From Ferruginibacter sp. (GTDB taxonomy: Bacteria > Bacteroidota > Bacteroidia > Chitinophagales > Chitinophagaceae): a stretch of 64,000 bases of DNA. The stretch covers positions 310,001 to 374,000 of the forward strand of contig JABFRP010000005.1 in assembly GCA_013141115.1 (NCBI GenBank), in the 5' to 3' direction. The notes beneath the pieces are model-generated. The model made no database searches and had not been told where the DNA came from. It worked only from the letters and a program-made list of their open reading frames with translations. Both the position numbers and the translations under genes were made by a program. Shown here in pieces: positions 9,577 to 18,336 of the stretch; position 1 is the first letter of the stretch; the number at the start of each line of letters is the position of its first letter.

Positions 9577-10032
9577 TTAGTAAGTAAACAATCGGTTATC
9601 AAATTTAAAGGGCTGGCTTTTGCCAATGCTGATTTTTTTAAAGTCGCTGTGCAATGGATTTAGCAGGTAATTATTTTCATCACTAATTACTGCCGATGGA
9701 ATTTTTAATACAAGCGATTGCTTGTTCTTTAAAAATTCGGTACCCATAAAACTGGTATATGTTTCATCTTCTTCCCAGTTTTGTTTTAATTTTTTTTTGG
9801 ATATTAATGTCGGTTCAAAACTATCCGGAACATTAATTTGTAAAAGATGGTAATTGATCTGGCTTTCCGGCAAGCTGATATTTACCAGCATTTCCAACAC
9901 ACAAAGTGAAATATGTTCTGAAGTGTACAATGCTGGAAAACCGGCAATGTTCCATCTGCCGCCATAAATTTTTGCACCCACACCGGAAAGATCGTCTTTG
10001 TAAAGCGAATTGGTTATTCTATAAACTATCAT
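9577..10032 (-). CDS. RES-domain toxin (NAD+ phosphorylase type)
   Basis: This 151-residue protein is a RES domain: R5 in V-Y-R-I, then G-A-K-I-Y-G-G-R26-W-N, then Y36 in L-Y-T-S and E47 in V-L-E-M-L, matching the conserved Arg, Tyr and Glu of the family. Characterised RES toxins deplete NAD+ and are held inactive by a Xre/DUF2384 partner. That partner lies directly upstream and overlaps by 4 nt (ATGA). All key residues are present, so the toxin appears intact. Confidence 0.92.
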   Translation of the reverse strand: MIVYRITNSLYKDDLSGVGAKIYGGRWNIAGFPALYTSEHISLCVLEMLVNISLPESQINYHLLQINVPDSFEPTLISKKKLKQNWEEDETYTSFMGTEFLKNKQSLVLKIPSAVISDENNYLLNPLHSDFKKISIGKSQPFKFDNRLFTY

Positions 10033-10487
10033 GCAAAAATACCGTGTTGTATCCTTCCTAATTGAGTTAATATTTTTTGTATGCCTTCGTTAGTAGTTAA
10101 AGACTCAAAAGATAGATTGCCCCCCAGCATGTACGGATTTCTTTTTATCCAGTTATAAAATAAATCAGCATTACCAAAAGTAGTAATACCTTCTTTGATT
10201 ACAGTAGCTATTTGCATTGCTCTTTCAGCATTAATAGGTGCAAATACGCCATTGTTTTTTGCATAACGTTGCAAGGTACGTTCGCTTACGTGCAATATGG
10301 CAGCCCATTCTGCCTGTGTAAAAGGTACTTTCTCTGCAATTTTTTTAAATTCGTTGTAAGTAAAATCTTTAACGGCAGGTATTACCTTTACGCTGCGGTA
10401 ATATGGAGCAATAGGTTCTTCTGCTTTGCTTACGGCACTGTTGACTTTATAGGCAACGGTCTTTTTTTTTACTATACTCTTTTTCAT
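10029..10487 (-). CDS. Xre/MbcA/ParS-type antitoxin of RES toxin
   Basis: The protein has a helix-turn-helix region in its middle (F-T-Q-A-E-W-A-A-I-L-H-V-S-E-R-T-L) and a C-terminal DUF2384 toxin-binding domain ending in P-Y-M-L-G-G, T-T-N-E-G and R-I-Q-H-G-I-F-A, the usual signature. It should bind and block the RES toxin and repress its own promoter. I start it at 10487 (152 residues); an ATG at 10520 is in frame but would lie inside the promoter/operator palindrome at 10515-10526. The stop overlaps the toxin start. Confidence 0.9.
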   Translation of the reverse strand: MKKSIVKKKTVAYKVNSAVSKAEEPIAPYYRSVKVIPAVKDFTYNEFKKIAEKVPFTQAEWAAILHVSERTLQRYAKNNGVFAPINAERAMQIATVIKEGITTFGNADLFYNWIKRNPYMLGGNLSFESLTTNEGIQKILTQLGRIQHGIFA

Positions 10488-10493
10488 ATACCT

Positions 10494-10537
10494 GACATTT
10501 GACGCCACAATGTACGACATTTGTCGGGTATTCCAAA
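10494..10537 (-). promoter_or_regulatory. Promoter and candidate operator of Xre-RES module
   Basis: On the minus strand TTTG (10537-10534) is followed after 19 bp by TACATTGT (10514-10507), a 6/8 match to the core of TAnnTTTG. The spacer holds the palindrome CGACATTTGTCG (10515-10526), with arms CGACA/TGTCG. The plus-strand word GACATTTG occurs twice (10494-10501 and 10516-10523), 22 bp or about two helical turns apart, as expected for a dimeric Xre-type repressor. Confidence 0.55.
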
Positions 10538-10615
10538 TTTTTTAAAATCCTTTTTTACCAATAGCTTTACCGCTCAAAAAAAATATAGATGCAGCAGTAC
10601 AACCAGGTTAAAGCA

Positions 10616-11701
10616 ATGTTGGCTATCACCAAAGCTAGTTTAAGAGCAATATTCAGAAGCCCTTCAGCAGTAGTATTCAGCTTTGTTTTTCCTTTTATTT
10701 TTATACTGGTGTTTGGGTTTATAGGCGATGGGGGTGGAGTGCCGGTATATAAGATTGCTATTGATAAAAATAGCGACACTACAAATGCTCTTTATGATTC
10801 TATCAAAACAAGTAACAGGTTACGTATTATAAAGTTTGAAAACGAAGCAGATTTAAGGGCTAGTTTAGTTAAAGGTAAAATTGCGGGGGTAATTAAAATT
10901 ACAAAAAACAGCCAGCTATCTCCGGCCTATGAATATGCGATAAAAAGTACCAGCGCCAGTGATGATAAATGGCCTCAGGTAATGCCTTTATTAAATGCTA
11001 TCAGTAACAAAATAAATGATGTAAAATTTGCGGGCAGACCTTCTTATGCAAATCAGGATGACCAAAAACCTGTAGATAGGGAAGTGGTAAGGGAATATAA
11101 AACCATCGACTTTATTTTACCTGGACAATTGGGTTTTTCGTTATTAAGTTCCGGTGTTTTTGGTGTGGCATTTATGTTTTTCAATCTTAGAAATACTTTA
11201 GTGTTAAAACGTTTTTTTGCAACACCTATCACCAGAACTTATATTGTTTTAGGAGAAGGTTTGGCAAGGGTGATTTTTCAAATGTTAACTGCAATTGTGA
11301 TTATATTAGCCGGCAAATTTTTATTTGGATTTACACTTGTTAATGGCGTAACTACTTTTTTAGAAATGCTGGTGTTAAGCTTTATTGGTTTATTAGTATT
11401 TATGGGATTAGGTTTTATTGTAAGTGGCCTGGCAAAAAGCGATAGCTCCATTCCACCATTTGCCAACCTGCTAACATTACCTCAATTTTTACTGGGCGGC
11501 ACTTTTTTTTCGGTAGAAGCATTCCCTAAATGGTTGCAACCTATATCAAAAGCATTACCGCTTACTCATTTAAATACTGCCATGAGGGCTGTAGCCTTTG
11601 AAGGCCAGAATTTATGGGATGTAAAAAATGAAATAGGTATATTATTATTATGGGGCGTAGCGGTTTATGCCGTTGCTATTAAAGTTTTTAAATGGGAATA
11701 A
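10616..11701 (+). CDS. ABC-2 type transporter permease
   Basis: The protein (361 residues from this ATG) has one N-terminal membrane segment (S-A-V-V-F-S-F-V-F-P-F-I-F), an external domain to about residue 165, and about five further membrane segments ending near the C-terminus. This is the layout of ABC2_membrane_3 permeases that export drugs, lipids or polysaccharide. The segment L-L-G-G-T-F-F-S-V-E-A-F-P near the last helices is typical. No ATP-binding partner gene is beside it. An ATG at 10589 is an alternative start; I prefer 10616, where AGGTTAAAGCA precedes and the conserved part begins. Confidence 0.82.
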   Translation: MLAITKASLRAIFRSPSAVVFSFVFPFIFILVFGFIGDGGGVPVYKIAIDKNSDTTNALYDSIKTSNRLRIIKFENEADLRASLVKGKIAGVIKITKNSQLSPAYEYAIKSTSASDDKWPQVMPLLNAISNKINDVKFAGRPSYANQDDQKPVDREVVREYKTIDFILPGQLGFSLLSSGVFGVAFMFFNLRNTLVLKRFFATPITRTYIVLGEGLARVIFQMLTAIVIILAGKFLFGFTLVNGVTTFLEMLVLSFIGLLVFMGLGFIVSGLAKSDSSIPPFANLLTLPQFLLGGTFFSVEAFPKWLQPISKALPLTHLNTAMRAVAFEGQNLWDVKNEIGILLLWGVAVYAVAIKVFKWE

Positions 11702-11703
11702 CT

Positions 11704-12156
11704 ATGAAGCATTTTAAGTTTTTACTAATTAATATTGTTGCGTTTTCTTTTTTGTTTTTTTTGATGTCGCTATTATTTCCGGGGCAGGTGGTAACATCTA
11801 AAACAGTTTCTATTACAGTTAGCAAAGAAAAGGTAACAGAAAAATTAAACAACATTTCCAACTGGAAAGCATGGAACGGGTTTGTTGCAGGCAATGCGGT
11901 AAAAAGCAACACAGGCAACAACAGCGATACACTGATTTTTACTTTTGAAAATAATCACCAGGATGTACTTCAATCGCAGTTTAATATTTACCAGGAGCAA
12001 ACCAACGCTGTACTTTTAAATTGGGCACTTATTGAAAAATTACCCTGGTATAAACCCTGGAAAAAATTTAGTGCTATGGTGCTAAGCAAGCAAGTTGCAG
12101 TAGTTATGGATAGTTCTCTTAATAATTTAAAAATGCAAATTGAAAGTGGCAAATAG
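11704..12156 (+). CDS. Membrane-anchored protein, possible SRPBCC fold
   Basis: This 150-residue protein begins with one hydrophobic segment (about residues 5-28) and continues with a domain containing N-N-I-S-N-W-K-A-W-N-G-F, which resembles the Trp-containing start of SRPBCC/START-like ligand-binding domains. The match is by eye and weak. Its ATG is 2 nt past the permease stop, so the two are probably cotranscribed. Its stop codon directly abuts the stop codon of anmK on the other strand. Confidence 0.55.
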   Translation: MKHFKFLLINIVAFSFLFFLMSLLFPGQVVTSKTVSITVSKEKVTEKLNNISNWKAWNGFVAGNAVKSNTGNNSDTLIFTFENNHQDVLQSQFNIYQEQTNAVLLNWALIEKLPWYKPWKKFSAMVLSKQVAVVMDSSLNNLKMQIESGK

Positions 12157-13359
12157 TTAATCAGGAAAACTGATCTTTCCCATTGATACAGCAGGCATTC
12201 CATTAATACCTTTTTGTAAATAATTGCCATTACCACATACACACTCGTTAGCCAGTATGGCAAATAATACCGCTTCTTTTGCATCAGGATCTATATTTAA
12301 AGCAGTAGTAGTTGCAAATGAAAAATTGGGTAATGCTTTTTGTAAATGTTGCATCAGCAAAGGGTTGTGCATGCCACCACCACTGGAGAATATTTTGTAT
12401 TTTTTATTTTTGTCAGTTGATTTTACTAAGGCATCAATAATTGTATCTGCAGAAAATATATTTAAAGTGGCCATGGTATCTTCAATGCTTATATTTTGTG
12501 TGGAAGATTTTTCTTTGGCATTTTTCAGATAATCCAGATTAAATAACTCTGGCCCGGTAGTTTTAGGAAATGGTTTTGAAAAAAAATCGTTATCCTTTAA
12601 TGCAACTAGTAATTCAAAATTGATTTTCCCTTGTAATGCAACAGTAGCATCTTTATCAAAATATTTCCCTTCAAATTGTTGCTGCATGTATGCATCCATA
12701 ATGGTATTGCCAGGTCCGGCATCGGTACTAAAAATAAAATTGCTGTTCATGTTGCCGGGCAGATAAGTAAAGTTTGCAATGCCGCCAATATTTAATAAAA
12801 TTCTGTCTTCGCCAGCTTTACCGAATATTAAAAAATCGCCATAAACAGCCAGCGGAGCTCCTTCGCCACCGGTGGCAATATGCTTTTGTCTGAAATCACT
12901 AATGGTAATAATGCCTGTTGCAACTGCCAAATGATCGCCATCACCAATTTGTAAAGTTGCATTTCCAAATTTACTTTGCCCATGCAAGCTTTTTGGGGCA
13001 TGATAAATAGTTTGTCCGTGGCTGGCAATCAAATCTACCGTTTCATTTTTTATATTCCATTTTTTTAAGAGGCTGTTAATAATATTTGCATGTTGCAATG
13101 CTATCCATGGATTTAGTAACGTGAGTTTTTCAAGACTAACCTGCTGTTTACTGAAAACTGTTTTTATTTCATTTTTAAAATCAGCGTCAAAAGGCACGCT
13201 TTCAAATTGTATAAGCTCCAATTTTGTTTGTAATCCACAGCCCGTAACACTGCACAATGCAACATCTAATCCGTCAAGGGAAGTGCCACTCATCAGGCCG
13301 AGTATCAATCTTCCGGGCTTTTGAGCAATGGCATAAAGTTTTTCAATAGTACTATTCAT
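12157..13359 (-). CDS. anmK: Anhydro-N-acetylmuramic acid kinase
   Basis: AnmK cleaves and phosphorylates 1,6-anhydro-MurNAc to MurNAc-6-phosphate in cell-wall recycling. The 400-residue chain has the ATP-binding segment G21-L-M-S-G-T-S-L-D-G, the S-H-G-Q-T-I-Y-H segment and D-A-G-P-G-N-T, all diagnostic. Length is normal. No other recycling gene is adjacent. It converges on the plus-strand gene ending at 12156 with no spacer. Confidence 0.97.
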   Translation of the reverse strand: MNSTIEKLYAIAQKPGRLILGLMSGTSLDGLDVALCSVTGCGLQTKLELIQFESVPFDADFKNEIKTVFSKQQVSLEKLTLLNPWIALQHANIINSLLKKWNIKNETVDLIASHGQTIYHAPKSLHGQSKFGNATLQIGDGDHLAVATGIITISDFRQKHIATGGEGAPLAVYGDFLIFGKAGEDRILLNIGGIANFTYLPGNMNSNFIFSTDAGPGNTIMDAYMQQQFEGKYFDKDATVALQGKINFELLVALKDNDFFSKPFPKTTGPELFNLDYLKNAKEKSSTQNISIEDTMATLNIFSADTIIDALVKSTDKNKKYKIFSSGGGMHNPLLMQHLQKALPNFSFATTTALNIDPDAKEAVLFAILANECVCGNGNYLQKGINGMPAVSMGKISFPD

Positions 13360-13438
13360 GCCCCAAGATAATTTATTTTTATTTTGATTGGTGCAACGGT
13401 AATGTAAAACAGGTTGTCAAATCACCGAATACCAGCAA

Positions 13439-14002
13439 ATGGAGCAGGATAAAGCGTTGATAAAAGATTGTTTGAAGAATAACAGGGCATCGCAGCAGCA
13501 ACTTTACTTAAAGTATGCCGAAGTAATGCTGGGAGTATGCTATAGATATACCAAATCGATAACAGATGCAGAAGATGTGCTACAGGAAGGTTTTATAAGG
13601 GTTTTTAAAAACCTGGAGCAATACCGCTTTGATGGCGAGCTAGGTGCATGGATAAGAAGAATAATGGTAACCACTGCCTTGAATTTTTTAAAACGAAATG
13701 CCAAATATCAAAATGACCTTGCCTTTGATAAAATTGAAATGCATCCAGTCACCAACGAAAATCCGGAAGTGATTTTAAATACTAAAGAGCTGTCTTCGCT
13801 AATTCAACAACTCCCAACCGGCTACCAAACCATTTTTAATTTACATGCGGTAGAAGGATATTCTCATGTGGAAATTGGCACCATGCTGGGCATAACAGAT
13901 GGCACATCCCGGTCTCAGTACGCCAGGGCTAGAGCATTGATGGTAACATGGGTAAAAAAATATTATTCAGATAGTAAACTGCAGACGTATGCAAAACCGT
14001 GA
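13439..14002 (+). CDS. ECF-type RNA polymerase sigma factor
   Basis: This 187-residue protein has sigma region 2 (about residues 20-90, including D-A-E-D-V-L-Q-E-G-F and W-I-R-R-I) and region 4 (about 120-175, with G-Y-S-H-V-E-I-G-T-M-L-G-I as helix-turn-helix), and no other domain. It should direct transcription of a small regulon on an envelope signal. Its last 14 nt overlap the next gene, a strong sign that the downstream protein is its partner anti-sigma factor. Confidence 0.95.
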   Translation: MEQDKALIKDCLKNNRASQQQLYLKYAEVMLGVCYRYTKSITDAEDVLQEGFIRVFKNLEQYRFDGELGAWIRRIMVTTALNFLKRNAKYQNDLAFDKIEMHPVTNENPEVILNTKELSSLIQQLPTGYQTIFNLHAVEGYSHVEIGTMLGITDGTSRSQYARARALMVTWVKKYYSDSKLQTYAKP

Positions 14003-15437
14003 ATTTGAAAAAAATATACAGCAAAAAATGGAGGAGTTGAAATTTGCTCCGTCAGATGCTGTATGGAATAAAGTAGAGGCAGGCTTGCCGAAAAAAGAAA
14101 AGTCACGCCGGGGCGTATTTTTTATTTTATTTTTTGCAGTAATACTTTTCGGCTCATTGGTATGGTGGAATACAAGTGAAACAGCAAAAAGGGAAATAAC
14201 TGAAACTGCTACAGAAGAACATAATTTAATTGGGCAACCTGCAAACACTATAAGTAAAGCAGAAAATAATAGACAACTTATTATTGATACTATACTGCTA
14301 AAAAACACTGAGCCAATTACAGACAGTGCTATAAATAATACAAATAAACAAAAGACTACGGCTGCAGCATTTAGAATAAAAATTAAAAGCGGAGCAACAG
14401 AAGACCTTGAAAATAAAAATACTGCTGATAACTTAGTTGCAAATAATAAAAAAATAATAAAAAGCCGGGCTGTTTTAAACACTACAATAAAAGCGCCGGG
14501 CCAGAGTGTTGATGACACTGAAAAAAAAATAGACGAACAGGTGGAAAATGAAGCGCCTTCTAATACAAAAATTATAAATGGTATTGATACAGTAGCAATA
14601 GTAACTGAAAATAAATCTGATGAAAAAACAATGGGGAACCCTGATTCGTTTTGGGTAAAAAAGAAAGATACAGTTAATGTACTTATTGTAAATAACGAGA
14701 AAAAAAGGAAAATTGATAAGATATCAAAATGGCAGTATGGGATTTTGATAGCATCAGGCAATTCTAATGTAACCAGTAAATTATTTAGCAGTGCACTTGT
14801 TTTTGACCGGGTAAACAGTGCTTTAGCTTCGGGGGCTCCGGGTGGAGGAGGCACTCAGTCAAGTCCGGTTCCCAATAATCCTACAGGATCATTAGCTTTC
14901 AATATTGGTTTTTTTGCCAATAAAAAAATTACTGAAAAATGGAAATTTTCTACTGGTATAAATTACGTGTATCAATCCAATTTAATAAAAGTAGGCAGCA
15001 AAGTAGATTCTGTGGTTAATTTAAATTTTGATGCCAATAAAAGTGTATCTGCCAGCAATTACTACCGTTCGGGCAATACCGCCAGTTATAAAAATAAATT
15101 TCATTTGGTAGAAATACCGCTACTGTTTCAATTTAATTTCTTCGGCAAGCCTGCACTTTACCTGGAAGCTGGTACAACTGTTTCTTACCTTATAAATTCC
15201 AATGCACTTGTGTACAACAGCAACGCATCTTCTTACATTACCGATGATGCTATTTTTAACAGGTTACTATTATCGGCACAAGGCGGGCTGGGGATTAATA
15301 TTTTACAAAAATCTAAATTGCCATTTAGTATTGGATACCAGTTTAAGTATGGTATTGCATCAGTTGTAAAAAAATCGTTTGGCAAACAGCATTTTGTAAA
15401 CTCCCTGCTTTACTTAAAAGTGCCTCTTAAAAAATAA
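13989..15437 (+). CDS. Putative trans-envelope anti-sigma factor with C-terminal beta-barrel
   Basis: The 482 residues fall into four parts: a short N-terminal domain (1-40, with F-A-P-S-D-A-V-W-N-K-V), one membrane helix (about 43-61), a long Lys/Asn/Thr-rich linker without structure (about 62-250), and a C-terminal part (about 255-482) with alternating strands typical of outer-membrane barrels. The gene overlaps the ECF sigma gene by 14 nt. This matches the layout of the dual membrane-spanning anti-sigma factors (Dma) known from Bacteroides: sigma-binding part in the cytosol, linker across the periplasm, barrel in the outer membrane. The role is inferred from layout and context, not from a recognised sigma-binding motif. 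Confidence 0.7.
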   Translation: MQNREFEKNIQQKMEELKFAPSDAVWNKVEAGLPKKEKSRRGVFFILFFAVILFGSLVWWNTSETAKREITETATEEHNLIGQPANTISKAENNRQLIIDTILLKNTEPITDSAINNTNKQKTTAAAFRIKIKSGATEDLENKNTADNLVANNKKIIKSRAVLNTTIKAPGQSVDDTEKKIDEQVENEAPSNTKIINGIDTVAIVTENKSDEKTMGNPDSFWVKKKDTVNVLIVNNEKKRKIDKISKWQYGILIASGNSNVTSKLFSSALVFDRVNSALASGAPGGGGTQSSPVPNNPTGSLAFNIGFFANKKITEKWKFSTGINYVYQSNLIKVGSKVDSVVNLNFDANKSVSASNYYRSGNTASYKNKFHLVEIPLLFQFNFFGKPALYLEAGTTVSYLINSNALVYNSNASSYITDDAIFNRLLLSAQGGLGINILQKSKLPFSIGYQFKYGIASVVKKSFGKQHFVNSLLYLKVPLKK

Positions 15438-15495
15438 TTTTAGCAAAGTGCAACGACAGTTAAAAAACCGTTGTCAACTTATCAAATAACTATTT

Positions 15496-16773
15496 ATGAA
15501 AAAACATTTCTTTAACCCGCTTGTCTTAATACTATTTTTTTCTTTTTCACTGTTGCAGCAAAGTTGTGTAAAAGATAAATGCAGTCATAAATATTCTGTG
15601 TACGAGTATAAGCCCGTATATAAACCCATGTCGGATTTGCGGCAGGTTAGCATTCAGGCCCCTAAAGCAATTACGGCTAATGGAAAAATATTTATTAAAA
15701 ATAATTTCATTTACCTGAACGAAGTAAACAAAGGATTTCATGTTATAGACAATAGTAACCCTGCAGCGCCAAAAAAAATTGCTTTCGTAAGCGTACCGGG
15801 CTGTATAGATATTGCCGCAAAAGACAATTATTTACTGGTAGATAATTATGTTGATCTGTTAACATTCGACATCAGCAACCCGGCAAATATTTTATTGGTA
15901 AACAGAAAAGAAAATGCATTGCCTTACCGCCAATATAATTATGGTTTTTATGATGATAGTACCAAAGGTATAATTGTACAGTTTGATAAAAGTGAATTAA
16001 AGGAAGCTGCAGATTGCGAAGAAAACAGAAACTGGTGGGTAAGAGGAGGTGCTTTTTTTACAACCACGCTGTCAACAGTGCCGAGTGCCGCACCTAAAAA
16101 TTCAGGTGGCGGTAATGGTCAAGCCGGATCTTTATCAAGATTTGCATTACTCAATAATTATTTATATGTGGCAAACCGATTTAGCCTGAGCACAATTAAT
16201 GTTACTGATCCTTTGCAGCCGGTTGTAAAACCTGCGGTTAGTGCATGGGGCGAAGTAGAAACAATTTACCCGTTCAATAATGTGTTATTGCTGGGAAGTC
16301 CTACAGGCATGCGTATTTTTAGCGTAACTAATCCAGAACAACCTGTGTATGCCGGTGCTGTTATGCACTGGCGTGGTTGCGACCCTGTGGTGGCAGAAAA
16401 TAATATTGCTTATGTAACTGTTAGGGGTGGCGGCCCTTGCGGAGGTGACGTAAGCCAGCTTGATGTGATTGATATAAGTAACATTACTAAACCTGTATTA
16501 TTAAAATCTTATTCTATGCAAAACCCTTATGGTTTAGGGGTATATAATAATACATTAGGTATATGCGATGGTGATGCAGGGTTTAAACTTTATAATGCTG
16601 CTCAAAGTACCAATTTACAACTTCTTTCTACCCTTAGTTCGATAAAAGCTTTTGATGTAATTATGAATGATACTATAGCATTGCTCATTGCAAAAGATGG
16701 TATGTACCAGTATAATATTTCAAATAAGCAATCCGCTGTTTTGTTAAGTAAAGTACCGGTTGTAGCGCCATAG
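15496..16773 (+). CDS. LVIVD repeat lipoprotein
   Basis: The signal sequence ends in L-L-Q-Q-S-C, a lipobox with the acylated Cys at residue 24. The rest (425 residues in all) consists of repeated units of the form I-D-I-S-N-P-x-x-P, as in L-T-F-D-I-S-N-P, I-N-V-T-D-P, F-S-V-T-N-P and I-D-I-S-N-I, the mark of LVIVD repeats that build a beta-propeller. It is probably surface-exposed. It follows the anti-sigma gene by 58 bp in the same direction and may be a ligand-binding or regulated partner of that system. Confidence 0.85.
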   Translation: MKKHFFNPLVLILFFSFSLLQQSCVKDKCSHKYSVYEYKPVYKPMSDLRQVSIQAPKAITANGKIFIKNNFIYLNEVNKGFHVIDNSNPAAPKKIAFVSVPGCIDIAAKDNYLLVDNYVDLLTFDISNPANILLVNRKENALPYRQYNYGFYDDSTKGIIVQFDKSELKEAADCEENRNWWVRGGAFFTTTLSTVPSAAPKNSGGGNGQAGSLSRFALLNNYLYVANRFSLSTINVTDPLQPVVKPAVSAWGEVETIYPFNNVLLLGSPTGMRIFSVTNPEQPVYAGAVMHWRGCDPVVAENNIAYVTVRGGGPCGGDVSQLDVIDISNITKPVLLKSYSMQNPYGLGVYNNTLGICDGDAGFKLYNAAQSTNLQLLSTLSSIKAFDVIMNDTIALLIAKDGMYQYNISNKQSAVLLSKVPVVAP

Positions 16774-16807
16774 TTAATTATTTTTTATAAAAAATCAATT
16801 GTTATTT

Positions 16808-17410
16808 ATGAGAAATGTATTGGCGATAGTCTTTTTCATTTGCTGCAGCACGGGTGTTTTTGCACAACAAAAAAAATCCGGTTGGCTAAAAAAATATTGG
16901 ATAGGTATTAATACAAGTTTACTAAAAGGATCGGAGGATGAAAAAATGACTGTTGCAGCGTTTGCAGATATTGGCAGATACGTAAAGCATAATTTTATGT
17001 TTGGCGCAGGCACCGGGTTTATAAATTTTCAGAATGATAAGAAGGCCACAGTTATTTATGGCTATGCCGAAAAAAATGTGGGCAATAACAACAGAAAATT
17101 ATTTTTGTATACCCGGCCCGGAATTGCCCTGGCACATAAATCATTAATGCAACTTCAGGAAATAGACAGGTTTGAGTTTTGGAAAAAAAATCCGGGCTTA
17201 CATTTGCAGGCCGGTGCAGGAATTAAATGGATGGTAGGCAGGCACAGTTTTTACATAAGTACTGGGTTTTCAAAAACAACTTATTCCATTTTTACTGTGG
17301 AATATCCGCTTCCGGTTGATCCATATGATCCATTTACCGAAAGCGCTATTGTTCATAAATATGAGTTTGCGTTCAATAAATTAATTTTCAATATGGGACT
17401 GACTTTTTAA
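16808..17410 (+). CDS. Secreted protein, small outer-membrane beta-barrel
   Basis: A clear signal peptide (M-R-N-V-L-A then hydrophobic residues, cleavage after V-F-A) precedes about 180 residues of alternating aromatic and glycine-containing strands such as M-F-G-A-G-T-G-F and L-H-L-Q-A-G-A-G, ending in a terminal aromatic residue (L-T-F). That suggests a small barrel; no specific family is recognised. I use the ATG at 16808; a TTG nine bases upstream is in frame. It is the last gene of the sigma cluster, and its stop overlaps the queG stop by 4 bp. Confidence 0.7.
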   Translation: MRNVLAIVFFICCSTGVFAQQKKSGWLKKYWIGINTSLLKGSEDEKMTVAAFADIGRYVKHNFMFGAGTGFINFQNDKKATVIYGYAEKNVGNNNRKLFLYTRPGIALAHKSLMQLQEIDRFEFWKKNPGLHLQAGAGIKWMVGRHSFYISTGFSKTTYSIFTVEYPLPVDPYDPFTESAIVHKYEFAFNKLIFNMGLTF

Positions 17411-18336
17411 TGTTCTAAAAATCTTAAGTTCCTTTTTATACCTTCAAACTTACTTCTTTTTAAAGGTGAATTTTTAAAGATGACTTTAAACGATTCTTCC
17501 GTTAATTCTTCCCAATTGTTTTTTGTAAAATTTAATATTTCCGGGATAGGCGTAAAATTAATTTCGTTGGTTGGTTTACTAAACCGGTTCCATGGGCATG
17601 CATCCTGGCAAACATCGCAACCAAACATCCAGTTATCAAACTTGCCTTGCATCGCACCAGGAATTAGCGCATCTTTTAATTCGATAGTAAAGTAACTGAT
17701 GCATTTACTGCCATCAATTACTTTATCCGGCAATATGGCTTCGGTGGGGCAGTGGTCAATACATTTGGTGCAGCTGCCACAATAGTCTTTGGCAAAAGCA
17801 TCATCATAGTCCAGTTCTATATCGGTAATTAATGTAGCAATAAAAAAGAAAGAACCCGATTGTTTATTGATCATGTTCCCATTTTTTCCTATCCAGCCCA
17901 AGCCGCTTTTTTGTGCCCAGCTTCTTTCTAAAACAGGCGCACTATCTACAAACCCACGGCCATTAATTTCGCCAATGTTTTCTTTAATGGTTTGTAGCAG
18001 TTGCTTCAATTTAATTCTTATCACATCGTGGTAATCTTTTCCAAAAGCATATTTAGCAATTTTTGGCGCAGCAGCATTTTGTTTATCAGCAGGGGCATAA
18101 TTCAGCAACAGGGTAATTACAGATTTAGCGCCGGGTACTAATTTTAAAGGATTGATCCTTAATTCAAAATGATTTTCCATGTATTGCATGGAGCCGTTAA
18201 AACCTTTGCTTAACCAGTTTTCCAGTCTTCGGGCATCTTCATCAAGCTTTACAGCTTTGGCAATGCCGCAATAATCAAAGCCTAATGCAGCAGCATAGCT
18301 TTTAATGAGCATTGTATTATTTTGATTAGTGCTCAT
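17407..18336 (-). CDS. queG: Epoxyqueuosine reductase
   Basis: QueG reduces epoxyqueuosine to queuosine in tRNA, the last step of that modification, using cobalamin and two [4Fe-4S] clusters. The 309-residue protein shows both cluster motifs: C-G-S-C-T-K-C-I-D-H-C-P and C-D-V-C-Q-D-A-C-P-W. Its start codon shares one base with the stop of the upstream small membrane-protein gene (TAATG), so the two are cotranscribed. queA, the enzyme acting just before it, is in the same window at 48.6 kb. Confidence 0.97.
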   Translation of the reverse strand: MSTNQNNTMLIKSYAAALGFDYCGIAKAVKLDEDARRLENWLSKGFNGSMQYMENHFELRINPLKLVPGAKSVITLLLNYAPADKQNAAAPKIAKYAFGKDYHDVIRIKLKQLLQTIKENIGEINGRGFVDSAPVLERSWAQKSGLGWIGKNGNMINKQSGSFFFIATLITDIELDYDDAFAKDYCGSCTKCIDHCPTEAILPDKVIDGSKCISYFTIELKDALIPGAMQGKFDNWMFGCDVCQDACPWNRFSKPTNEINFTPIPEILNFTKNNWEELTEESFKVIFKNSPLKRSKFEGIKRNLRFLEH

